Positions 14,463-23,925 of a DNA stretch of 48,087 nt are shown here, one piece after another. Position 1 is the stretch's first letter. The number at the start of each line of letters is the position of its first letter. The notes beneath the pieces are model-generated. The model was not told where the DNA came from. It ran no database searches and saw only the letters and a program-made list of their open reading frames with translations. Origin of the DNA: Desulfobacterales bacterium (GTDB lineage Bacteria; Desulfobacterota; Desulfobacteria; Desulfobacterales; RPRI01); contig JAUYEO010000182.1 in assembly GCA_030689795.1 (NCBI GenBank), forward strand, positions 1 through 48,087, in the 5' to 3' direction. The position numbers were made by a program, and so were the translations under genes.

Positions 14463-15032
14463 ATGAAAATACTAAGAAAATATAAAACATGGATAGTTTT
14501 TCTCTGTTTTCTTCTTGTACTGCCGGGAACAGGTTTTGCACAGGGGGCAAAACTAACCAACATAGCAATTATCAGATATCATGACGATCTTCTCTTTAAG
14601 ATAAATCTGGACGGCGCTTTCAGGGAAGATATGAACAAGGCGATAATGAGCGGGGTGCCTGCCACATTCTCATTTTATGTCAAACTTAACAAATTGAAAG
14701 ACTTATGGTTTAACAGCAATATTGCCGATATTTATTTAACCCATACAATCAAATACGATACCCTGAAAAAGGTTTATACCGTTTCACGACCATGGAAGAA
14801 CAGCGACCCGGTTGTTACCGAATCTTTTAAAGAAGCTCAGGAACTGATGACCCAGATTGACGGATTAAAAATTGTCCAGTTAAACAGGCTGGAAAAAAAC
14901 GGGCATTACCAGATAGAGGCCAAAGCAGAAGTCAGCAAGCTTACCCTGCCGTTTTACCTCCATTATGTTTTTCTGTTTGTTTCTCTATGGGACTTTGAAA
15001 CCGATTGGTATATAATAGACTTTGTCTATTAA
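14463..15032 (+). CDS. DUF4390 exported protein
   Basis: A 189-residue protein with an N-terminal signal peptide (basic start MKILRKYK, hydrophobic IVFLCFLLVLPG, cleavage near GFAQG). The mature part matches the DUF4390 layout: a strand-rich domain with SFYVKLNKLKDLWFN in the middle and the conserved ending YVFLFVSLWDFETDWYII. The family is unstudied but repeatedly sits just before an NtrY-like sensor kinase, so a periplasmic role in that signalling unit is a fair inference. It starts 21 bp after lpxC and ends 36 bp before the kinase. Confidence 0.85.
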   Translation: MKILRKYKTWIVFLCFLLVLPGTGFAQGAKLTNIAIIRYHDDLLFKINLDGAFREDMNKAIMSGVPATFSFYVKLNKLKDLWFNSNIADIYLTHTIKYDTLKKVYTVSRPWKNSDPVVTESFKEAQELMTQIDGLKIVQLNRLEKNGHYQIEAKAEVSKLTLPFYLHYVFLFVSLWDFETDWYIIDFVY

Positions 15033-15068
15033 CATCCGGTTATTGAATGACTCCTCTCCAAAACCGAT

Positions 15069-17306
15069 ATGAACAACAACTTAACCTCCAATAAATATTC
15101 CACTGACTCCGCACAGGAAAGTTTCAGACGTAAAAGAGAAGGCATTATAATCGTTGCAATAATATTTATCGTTGCCCTCTTAACATTCCTTGAAAGCAGA
15201 ATCATTAAATTCGGAACCGATATACCGGTATCAAACACGGTTCTGATGTTTACCCTGATCAATATAAATTTATTATTGCTCATCCTTTTGATATTTCTGG
15301 TATTCAGAAACCTGTTTAAGCTTCTTTATGACAGAAAAAAGAAGGCCATGGGGGCAAAGCTCCGTACAAAACTTGTTATTGCCTTCGGTACCCTCACCCT
15401 CTTGCCGACAATAATTTTATTTTTCTTTTCAATTAGTTTTATAACCACCAGTATTGAATTCTGGTTTAATGTTCCGGTTGAGCAGGCGCTTGAAAATTCA
15501 CTTGATGTCGGGCGATACCATTATGACCAGATTAAGAATAATAACAGGTTTTATCTGGAAAGAATTTCGTATCAAATCAACTCCAAAAAACTCCTTGATC
15601 CTCTTAAAATAAATTCTCTTTCCCAATATCTGACGGTTGTTCAAAGGTCATTCAACATAAACGCCATCGAATTATATAACAGTGATTTCGAACGGATCTC
15701 TTTCGCGCTTGCTTCTGAGCTTGAAAACTTCCCTTTAGATACCATTACTCCCGATAATCTTCAAAAAGATATGTCTCCTGAAAATGTCCGTACTATCACT
15801 GAAAAAATATCCCGGGGAGAGCTTGTAAGAATTATCGGAACAGTGCCTTTCGGAGTTCGGCCCAAAGAGGCAAGCGGGTATATCGTTTTGACAAGCCTGA
15901 TTTCCAATCATCTTTCCGACAAGATGAAATCCATTTCCCTCGGCTTTGAAGAATACCAGCAAATCAAACTATTTAAAAAACCGATTCAGATTTCATATTA
16001 TATATTACTCTCTATCGTTGCATTGCTTGTGCTTTTTTGCGCCATCTGGTTCGGTTTTTATCTTGCCAAATCAATTACTATCCCTATCATGGAGTTAGCT
16101 GAGGGCACACGGAGAGTCGCTGAAGGAGATCTTGGTTTCAGCATTGATATAAAGGCAGATGATGAAATAGGAAGCCTTGTCAACTCATTTAATAAAATGA
16201 CAAAAGATCTCAGGACCGGCAGGGAACAACTCGAGCTTTCAGCAAAAATGCTTGGGCAGCAAAATATTGAGATTGAAGAAAGACGCCGGTACATGGAAAT
16301 CGTATTAAAAAACATCTCGACAGGAGTTATAACCCTTGATGCCGGCGGAATTATCACTACAATAAACAAGTCGGCGGAAAAGATGCTAAATCTTGAACCT
16401 GATGAAATTATAGGAAAAAGCTATAAAGAGTTATTAAAAGATCAGCATCTTAGCCTTGCCGCCGAAATAATGGAAAGCCTCTCAGTTTCAAAAGATAATG
16501 CTGTTGAATTACCCTTAAGTCTCTCCATCGGTGAAAGACGCCGGAGTTTTCTTATAAATGTCAATGCATTAAAAGATGATTCCGAGCAGCACGTGGGGCT
16601 GGTTATGGTTTTTGACGATCTGACCGAACTTGAGAAAGCTCAGAGGATGGCCGCGTGGAGAGAAGTGGCACGTCGAATAGCGCATGAAGTAAAGAATCCA
16701 TTAACGCCGATAAAACTGTCCGCACAGCGACTTAAGCGAAAATATTCAAAACAGATCCACGAGCCGGTATTTGAAGAATGTACCAGAATGATAATAGATC
16801 ATGTTGATTTAATTAGAAACCTTGTTAATGAGTTTTCATCCTTTGCGAGGTTTCCTACTGCAAATCCGGTCCCGTGTGATTTGCCTCCCATAATCAGAGA
16901 GACTGTTGCTCTTTATAAGGAAGGCCATCAAAAAATTCTTTTCGGCATAAATATTCCTGATAACATACCGCGTCTTAACCTGGACAGGCAGCAGATAAAA
17001 CAGGCTATGATCAATCTGGTTGATAATGCGGTTGCCGCGATTAAAGATAACGGAAATATTGTTATTACACTTGAGCATGATAATGAATTAAAAGCAGTCA
17101 GCATTGAAGTTGCTGATGACGGAGCCGGTATATCAGAAGAAGATAAGGCGCGAATTTTTGAGCCGAATTTTTCAACAAAAAAAACCGGGTCAGGCCTTGG
17201 ACTCACTATAGTAAACACAATTATTGACGACCATAAAGGCATTATCCGGGTTCAGGACAATCACCCGAAAGGAACAAAATTTATCATTGAGCTGCCTATA
17301 GTTTAA
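15069..17306 (+). CDS. ntrY: NtrY-like membrane sensor histidine kinase
   Basis: A 745-residue NtrY-type kinase. Membrane helices lie at about 25-42, 56-80 and 103-126. A periplasmic sensor region (about 130-305) follows, then a fourth helix (307-330). Next come HAMP (331-385), a PAS domain (about 405-520), a HisKA helix with phospho-acceptor His539 (RRIAHEVKNPLTPIKLSAQ) and the ATPase domain with NLVDNAV, DDGAGI and GSGLGLTI boxes. All catalytic boxes look intact. It would sense an envelope or redox-linked signal and phosphorylate the adjacent NtrX-like regulator 52 bp downstream. The signal is unknown; NtrY/NtrX systems have been tied to nitrogen, redox and envelope control. Confidence 0.95.
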   Translation: MNNNLTSNKYSTDSAQESFRRKREGIIIVAIIFIVALLTFLESRIIKFGTDIPVSNTVLMFTLININLLLLILLIFLVFRNLFKLLYDRKKKAMGAKLRTKLVIAFGTLTLLPTIILFFFSISFITTSIEFWFNVPVEQALENSLDVGRYHYDQIKNNNRFYLERISYQINSKKLLDPLKINSLSQYLTVVQRSFNINAIELYNSDFERISFALASELENFPLDTITPDNLQKDMSPENVRTITEKISRGELVRIIGTVPFGVRPKEASGYIVLTSLISNHLSDKMKSISLGFEEYQQIKLFKKPIQISYYILLSIVALLVLFCAIWFGFYLAKSITIPIMELAEGTRRVAEGDLGFSIDIKADDEIGSLVNSFNKMTKDLRTGREQLELSAKMLGQQNIEIEERRRYMEIVLKNISTGVITLDAGGIITTINKSAEKMLNLEPDEIIGKSYKELLKDQHLSLAAEIMESLSVSKDNAVELPLSLSIGERRRSFLINVNALKDDSEQHVGLVMVFDDLTELEKAQRMAAWREVARRIAHEVKNPLTPIKLSAQRLKRKYSKQIHEPVFEECTRMIIDHVDLIRNLVNEFSSFARFPTANPVPCDLPPIIRETVALYKEGHQKILFGINIPDNIPRLNLDRQQIKQAMINLVDNAVAAIKDNGNIVITLEHDNELKAVSIEVADDGAGISEEDKARIFEPNFSTKKTGSGLGLTIVNTIIDDHKGIIRVQDNHPKGTKFIIELPIV

Positions 17307-17358
17307 ACTTGTTTTTAACCGGCGTATTTTTGATAATCTGATTGAAGGAATAATAAAA

Positions 17359-18711
17359 ATGTTTCCAACCATATTAATTGTCGATGACGAACCGTCAATT
17401 CTTAAATCATTAAGCGGCCTTCTTACCGATGAAGGCTTTGAAGTCATGACAGCTTCGAACGGATATGAGGGGCTGAAGATTATAGACAGGGAATCTCCTG
17501 ATCTGGTTCTCCTGGATATATGGATGCCGGGTATAGACGGTATTGAAACTTTAAAACAGATTAAAAAGGAAAATCCTTATGTGCAGGTTATAGTTATTAC
17601 AGGCCACGGTAATATTGAAACTGCAGTAAAAGCAACAAAACTCGGAGCTTATGACCTTATAGAAAAACCCCTGTCAATAGACAAGATAATAGTTGCCATC
17701 AGTAATGCGCTGAATTTCAGGCGCCTGGAAGAGGAAAACAGATATCTTAGAAAAAAAACTATCGAAAAGCATGCCATAAACGGAACCAGCCCCCCGATAG
17801 TTGAACTGAAGAAAAAGATAGCTACAGTTGCCCCGACAGATGCATGGGTTCTGATCACAGGTGAGAATGGAACAGGCAAAGAGCTGGTTGCACGTACCAT
17901 ATACCAGCTAAGCGCACGGGTTGAAGAACCGTTTATAACTGTTGATTGCGCAACCATTCCTGAAGAATTTATCGAAAGCGAACTTTTCGGACACGAAAAG
18001 GGGGCCTTCACCGGGGAAACCGCCAAAAAAAGGGGAAAATTTGAATTGGCCGATAATGGAACCATTTTTCTGGATGATATCGGAGACATGAGCTTAAAAA
18101 CCCAGGCTAAAATCTTAAGGGTGCTGCAGGAAAAGAAGTTTCAGAGAGTTGGCGGAAACAGGACTTTAAATGTAAATGTGAGGATAATTGCAGCGAGCAA
18201 TAAGTCCCTAGAAAAAGAAATCGAGAAGGGAAGTTTCAGGGAAGATCTCTATTACCGGCTTAATGTTGTTCCTATAGAAGTTCCTCCTTTAAGAACCCGT
18301 AAAGAGGATATTCCTGTTCTGATTGATACTTTTTTAGCCGAATGCGTCAAACAATTTAAAAGCGAAAAGAAAATTCTTTCACCTAAGGCCCTTGAATTAT
18401 TATGTAACTATTCATGGCCCGGCAATGTAAGAGAGCTGAAGAACTTTGTTCAGCAGATTGCCATAATGGTAGAAAAAAACGTGCTTGGTGTTTCCGATAT
18501 TCCGGAGCAGTATAAACCTGCTGTTAAAGAAAAAATTGAATCTGCCGAACAGGAGTTCTTCCGGATTGACAGTTTGAAAGACGCCAAAAAGGCTTTCGAA
18601 AAAGAATTTATAAAAAGGAAGCTTTCGGAAAATGAAAAAAATATTTCAAAAACGGCAAAGAAAATCGATGTCGGGCGAAGTTATCTTCATAAAAAATTAA
18701 AGCATCTGTAA
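17359..18711 (+). CDS. ntrX: NtrX-like sigma-54-dependent response regulator
   Basis: A 450-residue activator. The receiver domain at 1-120 has the acidic pair at 9-10, phospho-acceptor Asp53 and Lys103. The AAA+ sigma-54 domain (about 140-375) has Walker A GENGTGKE at 168-175 and Walker B FLDD at 237-240. A Fis-type helix-turn-helix ends the protein (ISKTAKKIDVGRSYLHKKL). The sigma-54 contact loop, normally GAFTGA, reads GAFTGE at 215-220. That is an unusual substitution at a position that affects open-complex formation, so sigma-54 activation may be altered. The gene follows its kinase and ends 4 bp before rsmD. Confidence 0.95.
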   Translation: MFPTILIVDDEPSILKSLSGLLTDEGFEVMTASNGYEGLKIIDRESPDLVLLDIWMPGIDGIETLKQIKKENPYVQVIVITGHGNIETAVKATKLGAYDLIEKPLSIDKIIVAISNALNFRRLEEENRYLRKKTIEKHAINGTSPPIVELKKKIATVAPTDAWVLITGENGTGKELVARTIYQLSARVEEPFITVDCATIPEEFIESELFGHEKGAFTGETAKKRGKFELADNGTIFLDDIGDMSLKTQAKILRVLQEKKFQRVGGNRTLNVNVRIIAASNKSLEKEIEKGSFREDLYYRLNVVPIEVPPLRTRKEDIPVLIDTFLAECVKQFKSEKKILSPKALELLCNYSWPGNVRELKNFVQQIAIMVEKNVLGVSDIPEQYKPAVKEKIESAEQEFFRIDSLKDAKKAFEKEFIKRKLSENEKNISKTAKKIDVGRSYLHKKLKHL

Positions 18712-18715
18712 TCTA

Positions 18716-19279
18716 ATGGGATTGAGGATCATAAGCGGTGATTTAAAAGGCAAAAAGCTTTTTTCACCAAAAGGCATCAGGATAAGACCCACAGCGGATC
18801 GATTAAGAGAAAGTATCTTCAGCATTCTTTCCGCCCGTGTCGCAGGTTCGGTAGTGCTTGACCTTTTTGCGGGAACCGGAGCTCTGGGCATAGAAGCCCT
18901 GAGCAGGGGAGCATCATTTGCACTGTTTGTAGATAACGATAAAGAGGCGCTTTCAATCATCAAAAAAAATATTGAGATTTGCGGACTCAGTGACAGAATT
19001 AAAATAGCAGGATTAAATATTGAAAGGAATTTTATTGATTTCAGGCAAGAGTTTCCGGTTGTAAATCTTGTTTTTATGGATCCGCCCTATAATAAAAATT
19101 TGATCAGGCCGGCTTTGGTGAACCTGTCCGGAAGCTGTATTCTTGAAAAAGAAGCCCTGCTGGTTATCGAACATGATTTACTCGAAACTATCCCTGAAAA
19201 TATTCACGGTTACAAAATTGAAGACCAAAGAAGATACGGGAAAACCCTTGTTTCGTTTATAAAATATATGGTATGCTGA
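18716..19279 (+). CDS. rsmD: 16S rRNA (guanine966-N2)-methyltransferase
   Basis: A 187-residue RsmD. The N-terminal substrate region begins GLRIISGDLKGKKLFSPKG and IRPTADRLRESIFS. The Rossmann SAM-binding motif is LDLFAGTGALGIEALSRGA (about 44-62), and the catalytic N-methyltransferase motif is MDPPY (about 121-125). It modifies G966 in the 30S head during assembly. It begins 4 bp after ntrX and is followed by coaD; the rsmD-coaD pairing is widespread in bacteria. Full length, no anomaly. Confidence 0.95.
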   Translation: MGLRIISGDLKGKKLFSPKGIRIRPTADRLRESIFSILSARVAGSVVLDLFAGTGALGIEALSRGASFALFVDNDKEALSIIKKNIEICGLSDRIKIAGLNIERNFIDFRQEFPVVNLVFMDPPYNKNLIRPALVNLSGSCILEKEALLVIEHDLLETIPENIHGYKIEDQRRYGKTLVSFIKYMVC

Positions 19280-19318
19280 AAAAGAATAAACCCAAAACAA
19301 CACAGACGGATTTTTTTA

Positions 19319-19837
19319 ATGAAAAGAATTGCTATTTATCCCGGTTCTTTTGATCCTATTACAAACGGTCATCTTGATATTCTTGAAAGAGGACTTAAGC
19401 TCTTCGACAAAATAATAGTTGCCATTTTACATAACCCAGGCAAGGAATCTTTATTTACTGTCGAAGAACGAATCCACATGCTGAAAGTAAGTTTAAAAAA
19501 AATCAAAAATGTTGAAATAGACACATTCGCCGGACTTCTTGTGGATTACGCTGCAAAGAGAAAAAGCCACGCGATTCTTCGTGGAATGCGCGCGGTATCC
19601 GATTTTGAATATGAATTCCAGCTTGCGCTGATGAACCGGCGCCTTGACAGGGAAATTCAAACTGTTTTTCTTATGACCGGTTTGAGATGGATTTTTACAA
19701 GTTCATCAATAATAAAAGAAGCGGCACGGTTTGGCGGAAACATCAACGGAATGGTTCCTCCGATAGTAAATCAGAAACTGAAAGAAAAATTCGGTTTTAA
19801 TTCCAATTCAAAACATAATGGATCTGTGGCACCTTAA
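19319..19837 (+). CDS. coaD: Phosphopantetheine adenylyltransferase
   Basis: A 172-residue nucleotidyltransferase that converts 4'-phosphopantetheine and ATP to dephospho-CoA, the penultimate CoA step. It has the signature YPGSFDPITNGHLDI (about 7-21) with its (T/H)xGH-type catalytic site. RGMRAVSDFEYEFQLALMNR contacts substrate, and the ISSxxIKE-like motif reads TSSSIIKEAARFGG. The C-terminus overlaps the LysR gene by 20 bases. It follows rsmD by 39 bp in the same direction. Confidence 0.96.
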   Translation: MKRIAIYPGSFDPITNGHLDILERGLKLFDKIIVAILHNPGKESLFTVEERIHMLKVSLKKIKNVEIDTFAGLLVDYAAKRKSHAILRGMRAVSDFEYEFQLALMNRRLDREIQTVFLMTGLRWIFTSSSIIKEAARFGGNINGMVPPIVNQKLKEKFGFNSNSKHNGSVAP

Positions 19838-20723
19838 CATCTTCTGTAAAGTCGTCGAGCACAAGAGCTTTTCAAAAGCCGGTGAAACCGCTTATCTTTC
19901 CCAGCCCACGGTCAGCAGTCATATAAGAGATTTGGAATCTCATTTCGGTTGCCGCCTCATTGACCGTTTATCAAAAGAAGCGGTTCCTACAAAAGCAGGA
20001 GAATTGCTCTACTCTTATGCAAAAAAGCTCATGGCTTTGAATGATGAAATGAAAAGCGCTTTATCCGAATTTCAGGGAACCATAAAAGGAAGTCTTGTGA
20101 TAGGCGGAAGCACAATTCCGGGTGAATATATCCTTCCCCGAATCGTAGGGGCTTTTACCAAAATTTATCCCGATGTAAAAGTTTCGCTTGTTATCGGAGA
20201 CACCGAGAAAATAATAAATGAGACTCTTTCCGGAATTCTTGAGGCCGGAGTTGTGGGTGCGAAAAAAAAAGATAAACGGATTCACCAGGAAATCCTCATT
20301 GCCGATGAAATGCGTCTTATCGTTCCAGCCGATCACAAATGGGGAAAGAAAAAGAGCATCGGTTTAAAAATGCTTCTCAGCGAGCCGTTTATTATAAGGG
20401 AACGCGGATCGGGTACGTTAAAATCAATAGAGCAGAATTTGAATGCAACAGGATACGGAATCGATGATCTTAACATTTCAGCACAAATGGGAAGCACGGA
20501 AGCCGTAAGGCAAGGGATAAAATATAAAGCCGGAGTATCAATTCTTTCAACCATAGCCGTTGAGGGAGATTTAAAAGAAGGATCTTTAAAAGCGCTTGCC
20601 ATAGAAGGTCTCAACCTGAAACGAAATTTTTATCTGACACGAAACAGGCAGAGAAGCATTTCTCCGATATGCAATGCTTTTATATTACATATGAAAAATG
20701 AATTAAGCCGTTGTTCAAAATAA
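19818..20723 (+). CDS. LysR-family transcriptional regulator
   Basis: A 301-residue LysR regulator. The winged helix-turn-helix spans about 1-62 (SFSKAGETAYLSQPTVSSHI is the recognition unit). The ligand-binding domain has two lobes (about 90-295), opening GSLVIGGSTIPGEYILP. Its sequence texture matches a subgroup I recall as selenium-metabolism-associated LysR proteins in anaerobes; this needs a profile search. The start ATG 19818 lies inside coaD, a 20-base overlap, so it is translationally coupled to a CoA gene. Its own targets are not indicated by the neighbours. Confidence 0.88.
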   Translation: MDLWHLNIFCKVVEHKSFSKAGETAYLSQPTVSSHIRDLESHFGCRLIDRLSKEAVPTKAGELLYSYAKKLMALNDEMKSALSEFQGTIKGSLVIGGSTIPGEYILPRIVGAFTKIYPDVKVSLVIGDTEKIINETLSGILEAGVVGAKKKDKRIHQEILIADEMRLIVPADHKWGKKKSIGLKMLLSEPFIIRERGSGTLKSIEQNLNATGYGIDDLNISAQMGSTEAVRQGIKYKAGVSILSTIAVEGDLKEGSLKALAIEGLNLKRNFYLTRNRQRSISPICNAFILHMKNELSRCSK

Positions 20724-20731
20724 CCATAACA

Positions 20732-20843
20732 TTGAACCGAAACAGCGAGCGGGGTTAGCGAGCGAATTTAAAACAGACCCTATTCCCTACGGTCGAAGAT
20801 TCTCCGCCGAAGGTCCGCCGTGGCGGATTTGCGGCGGGGAATC
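20732..20843 (+). repeat. GAACCGAAAC interspersed repeat, copy 2, with nested hairpin
   Basis: It starts ATTGAACCGAAACAGCG and ends GCGGCGGGGAATC. Inside, GATTCtCCGCCG (20798-20809) pairs with CGGCGGgGAATC (20832-20843) with one mismatch, enclosing a second perfect stem TCCGCC/GGCGGA (20814-20827). It lies 41 bp before the nrdJ start, so it may also shape that leader. Confidence 0.65.
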
Positions 20844-20883
20844 TTTAAATGCCATGACCGGCCGATAAAAATTGAAAACAGCC

Positions 20884-23049
20884 ATGAAAATACCTCTTTC
20901 AAATAATGCCGGAATAATTCTCGAAAAACGTTATCTGAAAAAAGAGAAGGATGGAAAAGCGACAGAGACTCCCGAAGATATGTTTATAAGGGTTGCAAAG
21001 CATATTGCTTCCGCCGACTCTTTATTCGACTCTTCTTTTGATGTAAAAAAAACAGAAAAAAAATTTCTATCCCTTTTGACTCATCTTTGGTTTCTGCCCA
21101 ACTCCCCGACACTTATGAATGCCGGCAGGCGCCTTGGCCAGCTCGCGGCATGTTTCGTACTGCCCATTGAAGATTCAATGGACAGCATATTTGAAACATT
21201 AAAACATACGGCCATGATACATAAAAGCGGGGGTGGCACGGGTTTCTCTTTTTCACGGATACGCCCTGAAAAGGACATAGTGCTGTCAACCGCAGGGATA
21301 TCAAGCGGCCCTATTTCTTTCATGAACGTTTTTGATGTAGCAACAGAAACAGTCAAGCAGGGCGGTACCCGTAGAGGAGCAAATATGGGTATCTTAAGGG
21401 TGGATCATCCGGATATCGAGTCTTTCATTAACCTGAAAAACGACAAGGGCGTGTTGAATAATTTCAACATATCGGTGGCACTCACACAAAAATTCATGGA
21501 TGCGCTTGAGAAGGATTCCGAGTATGACCTGATAAACCCGCGGACGGACCAGGCCGTAAGAAGCGTTTCAGCCGGAAAAATATTTGATTCGATAGTGCAT
21601 TCAGCCTGGCTGACCGGTGAACCTGGTATAATATTCATAGACAGAATAAACCGTGACAATCCTGCTCCTCATCTCGGAAATATTGAAGCAACAAATCCAT
21701 GCGGGGAACAGCCGCTTCTTCCGTATGAATCATGCACCCTCGGCTCCATTAATCTGTCCGGAATGGTTTCGGGAAAGACGGTAAATTATAACCGCCTGAA
21801 AAAAACCGTTCATGATTCAGTCCATTTTCTCGATAATGTTGTAGAGATAAACAAGTACCCTCTCCCACGCATAGAAAAAATGAGCAAAGGAACCAGAAAG
21901 ATAGGCATCGGGGTAATGGGGTTTGCCGATATGCTTATTAAACTTGAAATACCTTACGCTTCGGATGAAGCATCATCCGAAGCAGAAAAGGTAATGTCGT
22001 TTATTTCTGAAGAATCAAAAATTGCATCTGCGGCACTTGCAAAAAAAAGGGGTAACTTTTCATTTTACGAAGGAAGTATTTATGATAACCTCCGGACTCC
22101 CCATATGCGCAATGCAACCACTACGACAATAGCTCCAACAGGGACCATCAGCATTATAGCCGGGACGTCGAGCGGCATTGAACCAATATTTGCCGTAGCT
22201 CAGATTCGCCGCGTTCTTGAAGGAAAATCTCTTTCGGAGATAAATCCCCTGTTTGTGGAGATTGCAAAAAAAGAGGGATTTTATAATAATAATCTTATAC
22301 AGGACGTATCAGAAGGCCGGTCAATTCAGGATATAAAATCAGTCCCGGATAATATTAAAGCTCTTTTCAAAACATCTCACGAGATATCGCCCGAACAGCA
22401 CATAAAAATTCAGGCGGCTTTCCAGAAATTTACTGATAATGCAGTTTCAAAGACAGTCAACTTCAGCTCCGAAGCTTTACGGGGGGATATAGCAAAAGTA
22501 TACCTGCTTGCCCACAAGAACGGATGCAAAGGAGTTACAATATACCGGTACGGAAGCCGTGACCAGCAAGTGTTAAGTATCGGAGCGGAAAACAAAGATC
22601 CGGTTAAAATTGCCCCCAGGCCTCGACCTGAACGCACAGTCGGCACCACGGAACGCATCAAGACAGGATGCGGGAAATTGTACGTCACAATAAATTCGGA
22701 TGATAAGGGAATGAGCGAGGTCTTTGCCCAGATGGGAAAGACAGGAGGATGCGCATCATCTCAAATTGAAGCGGCAGGCCGTCTTATATCGCTTGCTTTA
22801 CGGTCAGGCATAAAAGTTGAAGCCGTTATTAAACAGCTGACTGGAATAAGATGCCCTTCCCCTTCATGGCAGAACGGAGAAATGGTTCTGTCATGCCCTG
22901 ATGCAATTGCAAGGGTGCTCAAAAACAAAACCAATTTTTCTTTAATCGAAAGCGGGGCCATGATAGGGGTTTGTCCTGAATGTAACGGCGTTATCACACA
23001 CCAGGAAGGCTGCATCGTTTGCCACTCCTGCGGATATTCAAGATGCTAG
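20884..23049 (+). CDS. nrdJ: Adenosylcobalamin-dependent ribonucleotide reductase (class II)
   Basis: A 721-residue class II reductase that makes deoxyribonucleotides without oxygen, using B12. Visible motifs: AACFVLPIEDSMDSIFETL near residue 95, HKSGGGTGFSFSRIRP, TNPCGEQPLLPYESCTLGSIN with the active-site NxCxE loop, and PTGTISIIAGTSSGIEP. The C-terminus is a zinc-ribbon and redox tail: CPECNG, then CIVCHSCGYSRC. No R2-subunit partner is near, as expected for class II. I start at ATG 20884; an in-frame TTG at 20872 is also possible and neither has a strong ribosome-binding site. No cobalamin riboswitch is visible; the leader carries the hairpin repeat instead. Confidence 0.96.
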   Translation: MKIPLSNNAGIILEKRYLKKEKDGKATETPEDMFIRVAKHIASADSLFDSSFDVKKTEKKFLSLLTHLWFLPNSPTLMNAGRRLGQLAACFVLPIEDSMDSIFETLKHTAMIHKSGGGTGFSFSRIRPEKDIVLSTAGISSGPISFMNVFDVATETVKQGGTRRGANMGILRVDHPDIESFINLKNDKGVLNNFNISVALTQKFMDALEKDSEYDLINPRTDQAVRSVSAGKIFDSIVHSAWLTGEPGIIFIDRINRDNPAPHLGNIEATNPCGEQPLLPYESCTLGSINLSGMVSGKTVNYNRLKKTVHDSVHFLDNVVEINKYPLPRIEKMSKGTRKIGIGVMGFADMLIKLEIPYASDEASSEAEKVMSFISEESKIASAALAKKRGNFSFYEGSIYDNLRTPHMRNATTTTIAPTGTISIIAGTSSGIEPIFAVAQIRRVLEGKSLSEINPLFVEIAKKEGFYNNNLIQDVSEGRSIQDIKSVPDNIKALFKTSHEISPEQHIKIQAAFQKFTDNAVSKTVNFSSEALRGDIAKVYLLAHKNGCKGVTIYRYGSRDQQVLSIGAENKDPVKIAPRPRPERTVGTTERIKTGCGKLYVTINSDDKGMSEVFAQMGKTGGCASSQIEAAGRLISLALRSGIKVEAVIKQLTGIRCPSPSWQNGEMVLSCPDAIARVLKNKTNFSLIESGAMIGVCPECNGVITHQEGCIVCHSCGYSRC

Positions 23050-23092
23050 CCTGAGAAAAGGAAACAACTCGAGATCTTTGCATAACACCCAC

Positions 23093-23752
23093 TTATTCTT
23101 CCCTCCATCCATGTTCCCCGACAAGCTTGACAAACCTGCACCCGCCGAGGTTTGTCTTATGAATACCCCGTTCATCCCTGTAAAGCCTGATCAGATCCTG
23201 AGTATATTGATTTCCGACAGGAATTACCAATCGTCCGCCCATCGCAAGCTGGCTCACAAGAACCTTTGGAATATCAGGCGCACCGGCCGTAACTATTATT
23301 GCATCAAAAGGGCTTTCAGACTCCCATCCGAGTGATCCGTCGGAATATTTCGTCACGATATTGTGATAATGAAGTCTGTCAAAAAGATTGCGGGTCTTTA
23401 CATAAAGAGAATGAATCCTTTCAGTTGTATAAACACGAAAAGCTATTTCAGCAAGAATCGCAGCCTGATAACCGGACCCCGTACCAATTTCAAGAACTCT
23501 GTCTTCTTTATTCAGATTGAGGGCTTGAGTCATTTCCGCAACAATATAAGGCTGTGATATAGTTTGCTGTTCACCGATCGGAAGGGGAAAATCGCCGTAA
23601 GCCTGATCCATCAAAGCGTCACTCACAAAGAGGTGCCGCGGAACCTTTAGCATGGCAAAAATAACTTTGGGGTCGGTTATACCGCGGACTTCGATCTGGG
23701 TTCTCACCATTTCTTCGCGCATCCGCTCATATTTCAATGCGGTTTCATTCAT
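23093..23752 (-). CDS. pcm: Protein-L-isoaspartate O-methyltransferase
   Basis: A 219-residue cytoplasmic repair enzyme that methylates isoaspartyl residues in aged proteins. It has the family opening REEMVRTQIEVRGITDPKVI, PIGEQQTISQPYIVAEMTQA (substrate loop) and the SAM-binding VLEIGTGSGYQAAILAE, then FDAIIVTAGAPDIPKVLVSQ near 145-165. I start at ATG 23752, with AGGA 8 bases upstream; an in-frame extension to 23788 is unlikely. It is convergent with nrdJ, 43 bp between their ends. Confidence 0.95.
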   Translation of the reverse strand: MNETALKYERMREEMVRTQIEVRGITDPKVIFAMLKVPRHLFVSDALMDQAYGDFPLPIGEQQTISQPYIVAEMTQALNLNKEDRVLEIGTGSGYQAAILAEIAFRVYTTERIHSLYVKTRNLFDRLHYHNIVTKYSDGSLGWESESPFDAIIVTAGAPDIPKVLVSQLAMGGRLVIPVGNQYTQDLIRLYRDERGIHKTNLGGCRFVKLVGEHGWREE

Positions 23753-23925
23753 ACTTGGTTTCCTACCAAATGAATTATCCGGCGTCAAGAATTCAAGCCT
23801 TGAAAGTTTTACCGGTTTATCTTATATTAATGAAGGATCGTTTCCAAAAGAGTTGTTGATTGTAATAGGATCCCTTCCCCCCAGCTAATTGGGAGAAGAA
23901 ACTATAATATTATAATGAAACTTTC

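Noticed and set aside
20732..20883. Cobalamin riboswitch before nrdJ
   Set aside because: The leader has a nested GC hairpin repeat but no B12-box-like sequence; the same motif occurs at unrelated sites.
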